A stretch of 17,160 nt of DNA. It comes from ZC4RG19 sp017577565. GTDB taxonomy: Bacteria > Actinomycetota > Acidimicrobiia > Acidimicrobiales > VFJN01. Each line of letters begins with the position of its first letter. The stretch's first letter is position 1. The notes under the pieces are model-generated. The model was not told the origin of the DNA. It did no database searches and worked only from the letters and a program-made list of their open reading frames with translations. This document shows positions 12,372 to 17,160 of the stretch, one piece after another. A program made the translations under genes and the position numbers. The DNA is taken from the NCBI GenBank assembly GCA_047459075.1, contig VSCH01000060.1:1-17160 (forward strand). The letters run 5' to 3'.

Positions 12372-12833
12372 ATGAGCCGCCAGATCCAGGTCACCTTCGA
12401 CTGCCACGACCCGGCCGCCCTCTCCACCTTCTGGAGGGAGGTGCTCGGCTACGTCCACCCCGGGCCGCCCGGCGTCGAGCTGGCCGAGGGCGCCGACCCG
12501 CTCGCCGCCTGGGACGAGTTCCTCGAGGGGATCGGCGTGCCCGAGGAGGAGCGCCGCTCCCGCTCCGCCGTCGAGGACCCCGAGGGGCGGGGGCCGCGCC
12601 TCTTCTTCCAGCGGGTGCCCGAGGGCAAGGTGGCGAAGAACCGGGTCCACCTCGACGTGCGGGTCGCGGTGGGCCTGGAGGGCGAGGAGCGCATGGCCGC
12701 CCTCGAGGCCGAGTGCGAGCGGCTGGTGGCGCTGGGGGCGACCCGCATCCGGCGCTTCGACCCCCAGCCGCCGCTGACCGCCGGCCACATCGTCATGGCC
12801 GACCCCGAGGGCAACGAGTTCTGCCTCGACTGA
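12372..12833 (+). CDS. VOC (glyoxalase/bleomycin resistance/dioxygenase) superfamily protein
   Basis: 153 residues with two beta-alpha-beta-beta-beta modules. Module one starts IQVTFDCHDPAALSTFWREVLGY (5-27), a hallmark of the glyoxalase-like family. Module two has NRVHLDV (90-96) with His93 and ends in DPEGNEFCLD (144-153) with Glu149. His93 and Glu149 are the usual metal-ligand positions of these proteins. Members range from isomerases to antibiotic-binding proteins, and the substrate cannot be told from sequence. There is no Shine-Dalgarno; CACCAT plus 7 bases before the ATG suggests a leaderless start. Its TGA stop overlaps the ATG of the GH36 gene (TGATG at 12831-12835), so the two are translationally coupled. 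Confidence 0.85.
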   Translation: MSRQIQVTFDCHDPAALSTFWREVLGYVHPGPPGVELAEGADPLAAWDEFLEGIGVPEEERRSRSAVEDPEGRGPRLFFQRVPEGKVAKNRVHLDVRVAVGLEGEERMAALEAECERLVALGATRIRRFDPQPPLTAGHIVMADPEGNEFCLD

Positions 12834-14590
12834 TGCAGCTCGCCCCCCGGACCGTCCGGGCCGAGGTCGACGACGGCCCCACCGGCGCCCCGTTCGCGGC
12901 GGGCACCACCGGCCTCGGCGACCTGGCCGTGACGCTCGACCTCACCGACGACCGCCTGAGGTGGTCCGTCGCCAACCGGGGCGACCGCCCCGCCCGGGTC
13001 CGCCGGGTGGCCGTCGAGCTGGCCGTCCGCGACGCCGCCGGGCCGGTGCGGATGTTCCGCCACGGCTACCAGTCCTGGTCGCCCTGCGACACCGTCGTGG
13101 TGGGCGCGGGGCGCGACCCGTCGCTCGGCGCCGCCGGGCTGCGCGAGTTCCTCGGCGCCTACCACGCCGACCAGCGGCCGGCGGCCGAGGGGGAGGTGCG
13201 CTCCGAGTGGGTCACCGTCCTCGCCGACGACACCTCCGCCACGCTCCTCGGCGCGCTCGGCGGGTCGGCCCACGACGTGACCTTCCGGGCCCGGCTCGAC
13301 GAGCGGTCCGTGCCGGTCGTGGCGGTCGAGGCGCTGCTCGGCGGCGCCCGGCTCGACCCGGGGGAGGAGCGCGCGCTGCACGACGTCCGCCTCGACGACG
13401 GCGGCGGGCGAGCGGACGCCGCCGCGGCCCCGGCGCTGCTCGAGGCGTGGGCCGCCGAGGTCGGCGCCCGCGAGGGGGCGCGCACCGGCGCGCCGTACCA
13501 GGTCGGCTGGTGCTCCTGGTACCACTACTTCCACCAGGTGACGGCGAGCGACGTCGCCGCCAACCTGGCCGCCGCCGACGGCTGGCCGTTCGAGGTCTTC
13601 CAGGTCGACGACGGCTACCAGCGCGCCATCGGCGACTGGCTGGCGACCAACGACCGCTTCCCCGACGGCCTGCCCCGGCTCGCCGCCGACATCGCGGCGG
13701 CCGGGTTCCGGCCCGGCCTCTGGCTCGCGCCGTTCCTCGTGGCCCCGGACGCGCCGGTCGCCCACGACCACCCCGACTGGATCGTGCGCCGGCCCGACGG
13801 CCGCCCGCTCGGCGCCTGGTTCAACCCCGACTGGGGCGGGGGCGAGGACGGGGTCATGTGGGCCCTCGACACGACCCACCCCGAGGTGCAGGCCCACCTC
13901 GAGCACGTCGCCCGCGAGCTGGTGGCGACGGGCTTCACCTACCTGAAGCTCGACTTCACCTTCGCCCCGTCGCTCGACGGGGCCTGGCACGACGACCGGG
14001 CCACGCCCGCCGAGCGGGTCCGGGCCGGCTACGCCGCCCTGCGCCGGGGGGCCGGGACCGACGCCTTCCTCCTCGGCTGTGGCGTCCCGCTGGCCAACGT
14101 CGTCGGCCTGGTCGACGGCAACCGCATCGGCCAGGACGTGGCCCCGGAGTGGTCGCTGCCGCCCGAGCGGGAGCTGGTGCCCGGCTACCTGGCGATCCAG
14201 CCGGCGGTGGCCTCGGCGGTCGGCAACACGGTGGCCCGCTCGTTCATGCACCGCCACCTGTGGCTCAACGACCCCGACTGCCTGCTGCTGCGGACCGAGC
14301 GCACCCGGCTCACCCCGGCGGCGATCCGCACGTGGGCCGACGTCGTCGCCACCTCCGGGGGCATGGCGTTCGTCTCCGACGACCTGCGGCTGCTCGGCGC
14401 CGAGGCCCGGGCGCTGCTCGACGACGTGGTCGAACGAGGGCGGGCCAGCGACGAGCGGGCCCGTCGGGGGTCGCCCGCCCGCTGCCTCGACCTCATGGCC
14501 CCCGGTCCGTCGGCGGCGCTGGCGTCGGGGCCGGACGAGGTGCACGTCGACCTCGCCGGCGGCACGTCGCGCCGCCGCCAGGCGGTCTAG
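12833..14590 (+). CDS. Glycoside hydrolase family 36-type alpha-galactosidase
   Basis: 585 residues. An N-terminal beta-sandwich (about 1-200, with the family segment FRHGYQSWSPCD at 75-86) precedes a TIM barrel (about 220-500). Barrel motifs follow in order: GWCSWYHYF (225-233), FQVDDGYQ (256-263), LWLAPFLV (297-303), then LKLDFTFA (371-378), where Asp374 is the expected nucleophile, and NRIGQD (430-435), where Asp435 is the expected acid/base. The enzyme would hydrolyse alpha-galactosides with retention. GH36 of this shorter form is common in actinobacteria and sometimes acts on other alpha-linked sugars. No signal peptide is present, so it probably acts in the cytoplasm on imported oligosaccharides. 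The ATG at 12833 overlaps the VOC stop. No sugar transporter or repressor lies nearby, which is unusual for a sugar-use gene. Confidence 0.88.
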   Translation: MQLAPRTVRAEVDDGPTGAPFAAGTTGLGDLAVTLDLTDDRLRWSVANRGDRPARVRRVAVELAVRDAAGPVRMFRHGYQSWSPCDTVVVGAGRDPSLGAAGLREFLGAYHADQRPAAEGEVRSEWVTVLADDTSATLLGALGGSAHDVTFRARLDERSVPVVAVEALLGGARLDPGEERALHDVRLDDGGGRADAAAAPALLEAWAAEVGAREGARTGAPYQVGWCSWYHYFHQVTASDVAANLAAADGWPFEVFQVDDGYQRAIGDWLATNDRFPDGLPRLAADIAAAGFRPGLWLAPFLVAPDAPVAHDHPDWIVRRPDGRPLGAWFNPDWGGGEDGVMWALDTTHPEVQAHLEHVARELVATGFTYLKLDFTFAPSLDGAWHDDRATPAERVRAGYAALRRGAGTDAFLLGCGVPLANVVGLVDGNRIGQDVAPEWSLPPERELVPGYLAIQPAVASAVGNTVARSFMHRHLWLNDPDCLLLRTERTRLTPAAIRTWADVVATSGGMAFVSDDLRLLGAEARALLDDVVERGRASDERARRGSPARCLDLMAPGPSAALASGPDEVHVDLAGGTSRRRQAV

Positions 14591-14612
14591 CCCGGGCGGT
14601 CGCCGCCGGCGC

Positions 14613-14641
14613 TTGACGCCTCGCCGGGGATCCGGTTCCGT
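14613..14641 (+). promoter_or_regulatory. Possible promoter of the lipase gene
   Basis: TTGACG at 14613-14618 is a good -35 box. At 17 bases downstream lies TTCCGT (14636-14641), a poor -10 box; TACGGA at 14641-14646 is a better hexamer but 22 bases away. The pair is therefore tentative. Confidence 0.3.
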
Positions 14642-14694
14642 ACGGAGCGGAGGGGACGCCGGCTGCGGCCGGCCGAACACACGGGGGGAACACC

Positions 14695-15459
14695 ATGACG
14701 CTCCGCCGACTCGTCGCGGCGTGCGCGCTGCTCGCCACGGCGCTGGTCACCACGTCGCCCGCCTCGCCCGCGGGGGCCCAGACCGCCAGGGACCCGGTCG
14801 TCATCGTCACCGGGTTCACCACCGGCCCGCTGATCGAGCCCGCCTACCAGCCGCTGGCCAGCCGGCTCCGGGCCGACGGCTACACGGTCGAGATCCTGTC
14901 CTACCCCGACTACGGCACCGGCGACATCCACTCCCAGGCGGTGCGGCTGCGCGACCGGGTCGCGGCGCTGCGGGCCCGCACCGGCGCCGCCAAGGTCGAC
15001 CTCGTGGCCCACTCGATGGGCGGGCTCGTCAGCCGCGACTACATCAAGACGCTGGGCGGCGACCAGTACGTCGACTCGCTGGTCATGCTCGGCACGCCGA
15101 ACTACGGCACCGGCGTCGCCAACGTGGCGACGTTCCTCGGCCTCGGCAACTGCCTCGGCATCACCGCCTGCCGGCAGATGGCCATCGGGTCCGACTACCT
15201 GAGCGCGCTCAACGCCGGGGACGACACGATCGGCGACGTCACCTACGTCTCCATCGCCACGACCATCGACGAGCTGGTCATCCCGTTCACCAGCGCGTAC
15301 CTGGCCAACGACGGCAACATCCAGAACGTCAACGTCCAGGCCCAGTGCCCGCTCCGGTGGCCGGGCCACCTCGGGCTCATCTTCGACGGGGCGGTCTACG
15401 ACGGCATCCGCGACGTCCTGCGCGACCGGCCGGTCGACATGAACTGCTGGGCGCTCTGA
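14695..15459 (+). CDS. Secreted lipase/esterase, alpha/beta hydrolase
   Basis: 254 residues. A clear Sec signal peptide (TLRRLVAACALLATALVTT, ending near AGA-QT at 28/29) precedes a compact alpha/beta hydrolase. VVIVTGF (35-41) is the first core strand near the oxyanion region. VAHSMGG (104-110) is the nucleophile elbow with Ser107. Asp192 in TIDELVIP and His225 in GHLGLI are at the usual acid and histidine positions, giving a complete triad. Cys153/Cys159 and Cys218/Cys251 are probable disulfide pairs. Length and motifs fit secreted triacylglycerol lipases of the EstA/LipA class found in Bacillus and Streptomyces. The ATG at 14695 follows GGGGGGAA, a modest ribosome site. It is monocistronic, and the stop is followed by a strong hairpin. 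Substrate chain length is unknown. Confidence 0.88.
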   Translation: MTLRRLVAACALLATALVTTSPASPAGAQTARDPVVIVTGFTTGPLIEPAYQPLASRLRADGYTVEILSYPDYGTGDIHSQAVRLRDRVAALRARTGAAKVDLVAHSMGGLVSRDYIKTLGGDQYVDSLVMLGTPNYGTGVANVATFLGLGNCLGITACRQMAIGSDYLSALNAGDDTIGDVTYVSIATTIDELVIPFTSAYLANDGNIQNVNVQAQCPLRWPGHLGLIFDGAVYDGIRDVLRDRPVDMNCWAL

Positions 15460-15476
15460 CCGGGCACGGCACCAGC

Positions 15477-15515
15477 GCGCGTCGGGCGAGGGCCTCGTGC
15501 CCTCGCCCGACGCGC
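15477..15515. terminator. Strong bidirectional hairpin between lipase and PhoX-like genes
   Basis: A perfect 16-bp stem (GCGCGTCGGGCGAGGG 15477-15492 with CCCTCGCCCGACGCGC 15500-15515) has a 7-base loop. It starts 18 bases after the lipase stop and ends 16 bases before the stop of the convergent gene, so it probably ends both transcripts. Confidence 0.75.
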
Positions 15516-15530
15516 CCGTGGTGGCGGAGG

Positions 15531-16931
15531 TCAGAGGGCGCCGCGGCGCCAGGGACCGGTGATGGCGAAGGTGATCCCGGGGCTCTGCAGGTTCACGAAC
15601 AGCCAGTCACCGTCCTGGGGCTCGAAGGTGGCCCCGGCCCACTCCGAGCCGGTGAAGTCACCGGCGTACCCCTTGGTCCGCTCGAACCGGGACGGCAGGA
15701 CGACGTTGTTCTCGGCGAAGCGGAAGATCTCGCCGTCGGGGGTGAGCCCGTGCAGGTACTCCCGGCCGTCGCCGTCCTCGCAGAGCACGATGCCGCCGCG
15801 GGGGCTGACGCAGATGTTGTCGGGGGCGTTGAGGACGTCGGCCGACGGCGAGGCGAACACGCAGGTGAACGTCTCGGCGACGGGGTCGTAGGCGAAGACC
15901 TGGCCCTGGCGGGCCGGGCCGCCGTCCGTCGACACGACGTAGATCACCCCGTTGCCGTACCACGCGCCCTCGCCCCGCGAGATCCGGGCCGCGCCCTTGG
16001 CCGAGGCCTGGGCCCAGCACGACGGCTCGCCGGGGCCCCAGTCGGGGTTGTCGACCGTGACCCACCGGGCGCGGGCGCTGGTGCCGGTCGTCCACTGGAT
16101 CGTGTCCGTCGTGCCCTCGAGGGCCATCGCCTGGAGCACGCCACCGGCGTGCAGGTCGTCCGGGTCGTTCGGGACGTAGCGGTAGAGCGCGGAGCTCCCG
16201 GCGTCCTCGGTCTCGTAGACGATCCCCGTCCGCGGGTCGGTCGCCGTGGCCTCGTGCGAGAACCGGCCCATCCCGACGATCGGGACCGGATCAGCCGTGC
16301 CGCTCGCGGGCACCTCGAACACGTAGCCGTGGCGGACGCCACCCACGATGTCGGTGGTCTCCTCGCAGGTCAGCCACGTGCCCCGGGGCGTCGGGCCGCC
16401 GGCGCAGTTGCGGATCGTGCCGCTCAGGCTGGCGTACGACTCCACGAGGCGCCCGCGGTGGGGGTCGAACACGAGCGTCGTGGTGCCGCCGCCGGCGGCC
16501 TGGTCGTAGACGGCCCCGTCCGGGGCGAACGGGGTGCCGGCGCCCTGCTCGTGGTTGCGGACGAGGTGGACGTGGCGCCCCCGCCGGAAGGCGGCCATCC
16601 CGTCGTGGAGCGACGGCGTGGGCGTACCGTCCGACATCCGGTCGTTGCACCAGCCGAAGGTCATGTACTGGAAGCCTCGGGGCAGCTTGATCAGCTCGAG
16701 CCCCGTGGTCTCGTCCCGGACCGGGTGGAGCGGCCCGTAGCCGCCGTCGCCGTGGCGCCGGCCGTGACCGCGGCCGTGGCCGCGGCCGTGGCCGGGTCCT
16801 CCCGCCGGCGAGGCGGCGGCAGCGCGGGTCGCGAGCGCCGAGAAGGGGCCGGCCAGGACGGCGCCGGCGCCGACCCCGAGGGCGCCTCGCAGGAAGGCTC
16901 GCCGATGGACGGTGCTGGTGGTCTCCGACAC
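15531..16931 (-). CDS. Tat-exported PhoX/DUF839 family protein (alkaline phosphatase PhoX-like)
   Basis: 466 residues from the GTG at 16931, chosen because GGAGG lies 6 bases upstream and the twin-arginine signal then sits near the N-terminus: HRRAFLRG (9-16), a hydrophobic run, then ALATRAAAA. A longer frame to 17051 lacks both advantages. After the signal is a His/Gly/Arg run of GHGR repeats (47-61). The mature domain shows PhoX-family landmarks: VRNHE (124-128), RNCAGGPTPRGTWLTCEE (174-191) with Cys176 and Glu190/Glu191, and GRFSHEA (222-228) with YETEDAG (239-245). In PhoX these segments hold an Fe/Ca cofactor in a beta-propeller, and Tat export fits cofactor loading in the cytoplasm. Phosphatase activity is likely but not certain, since DUF839 proteins vary. 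TACCGT (minus strand, 16976-16971) is a possible -10 box. Confidence 0.87.
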   Translation of the reverse strand: MSETTSTVHRRAFLRGALGVGAGAVLAGPFSALATRAAAASPAGGPGHGRGHGRGHGRRHGDGGYGPLHPVRDETTGLELIKLPRGFQYMTFGWCNDRMSDGTPTPSLHDGMAAFRRGRHVHLVRNHEQGAGTPFAPDGAVYDQAAGGGTTTLVFDPHRGRLVESYASLSGTIRNCAGGPTPRGTWLTCEETTDIVGGVRHGYVFEVPASGTADPVPIVGMGRFSHEATATDPRTGIVYETEDAGSSALYRYVPNDPDDLHAGGVLQAMALEGTTDTIQWTTGTSARARWVTVDNPDWGPGEPSCWAQASAKGAARISRGEGAWYGNGVIYVVSTDGGPARQGQVFAYDPVAETFTCVFASPSADVLNAPDNICVSPRGGIVLCEDGDGREYLHGLTPDGEIFRFAENNVVLPSRFERTKGYAGDFTGSEWAGATFEPQDGDWLFVNLQSPGITFAITGPWRRGAL

Positions 16932-17131
16932 GTCGGTCCTCCGATCGCGGCGTTGGACGAAGCGCTGCGGACGGTAGGGAGCCGTCCTGAACGGACCTCG
17001 ACGGCCGGGCGACCGGCAGGCGAAACCTCGGTGGCGACGTGGTCGGGCCACGGGATCGCGGCTGGTCGCAGAACCGGCACCTCGAAGGCGAGGAGATCCA
17101 CCTCACCGCCCCCGGGCGGGGCCGAGCGGGC

Positions 17132-17137
17132 TACGTT
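17132..17137 (+). promoter_or_regulatory. -10 box (TACGTT) of a gene starting at the right edge
   Basis: TACGTT matches TANNNT and is followed by exactly 7 bases (CCCCCGC) and ATG at 17145, the leaderless geometry seen elsewhere in this window. No -35 box is evident. Confidence 0.4.
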
Positions 17138-17144
17138 CCCCCGC

Positions 17145-17160
17145 ATGACGGCGACGGACG
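17145..17160 (+). CDS. First codons of a gene cut by the window end
   Basis: ATG at 17145 opens a frame reading MTATD before the window ends. The only support is the TACGTT box 7 bases upstream and the divergent arrangement with the PhoX-like gene; the 213-base gap between them contains no other coding signal. The product cannot be guessed. Confidence 0.4.

Noticed and set aside
12449..14680. A minus-strand open frame of 743 codons
   Set aside because: It lies antisense to the VOC and GH36 genes, which carry intact catalytic motifs; it has no recognisable domain.
16932..17051. 40-residue N-terminal extension of the PhoX-like protein
   Set aside because: It would bury the twin-arginine signal and ignore the GGAGG site 6 bases before the GTG at 16931.
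1..17160. Mobile elements, CRISPR arrays, attachment sites
   Set aside because: No transposase or integrase motifs, no regularly spaced direct repeats, and no repeat of the tRNA-Leu 3' end elsewhere in the window.

Overview
The window is very GC-rich (well above 70 percent by eye, with third codon positions almost always G or C). It carries Tat and Sec export signals, a mycobacterial-type acyltransferase/SDR gene pair, and many genes whose start codon lies 6-8 bases after a TANNNT-like -10 box (leaderless style). Together this suggests a free-living actinobacterium, possibly of the class Acidimicrobiia; the class is inference. It looks like ordinary chromosome with no phage, IS, CRISPR or plasmid genes.

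Layout: (1) The tail of an unrecognised gene at the left edge. (2) About 5 kb (positions 300-5530) with three paralogous secreted proteins, each a long Ala/Glu-rich coiled coil followed by a VanY-type M15 peptidase domain. A crotonase-family gene on the opposite strand separates the first from the second. All three paralogs share the same promoter geometry, GTGAC(A/G)-17 bp-TACA(T/G)T. (3) A large secreted lipoprotein of the DUF6351 alpha/beta-hydrolase type, convergent with a two-gene minus-strand operon of a PlsC-like acyltransferase and an atypical SDR. (4) Three small unrecognised genes and a tRNA-Leu(UAA) with a hairpin after it. (5) A FAD-dependent NDH-2-like oxidoreductase, then a translationally coupled VOC protein and GH36 alpha-galactosidase. 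(6) A secreted lipase, convergent across a strong bidirectional hairpin with a Tat-exported PhoX/DUF839 protein. (7) The first codons of a further plus-strand gene at the right edge.

Functional theme: much of the window acts outside the membrane (three putative peptidoglycan peptidases, a lipoprotein hydrolase, a lipase, a PhoX-like enzyme). The most interesting unit is the M15 cluster. Its coiled coils resemble in layout the FtsX-binding coiled coils of RipC/PcsB cell-wall hydrolases, but they are joined to an M15 carboxypeptidase domain. The promoters overlap GTCACA/TGTGAC dyads reminiscent of MtrA-type motifs. That suggests co-regulated, possibly FtsEX-controlled, cell-wall remodelling enzymes. 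This last step is inference.
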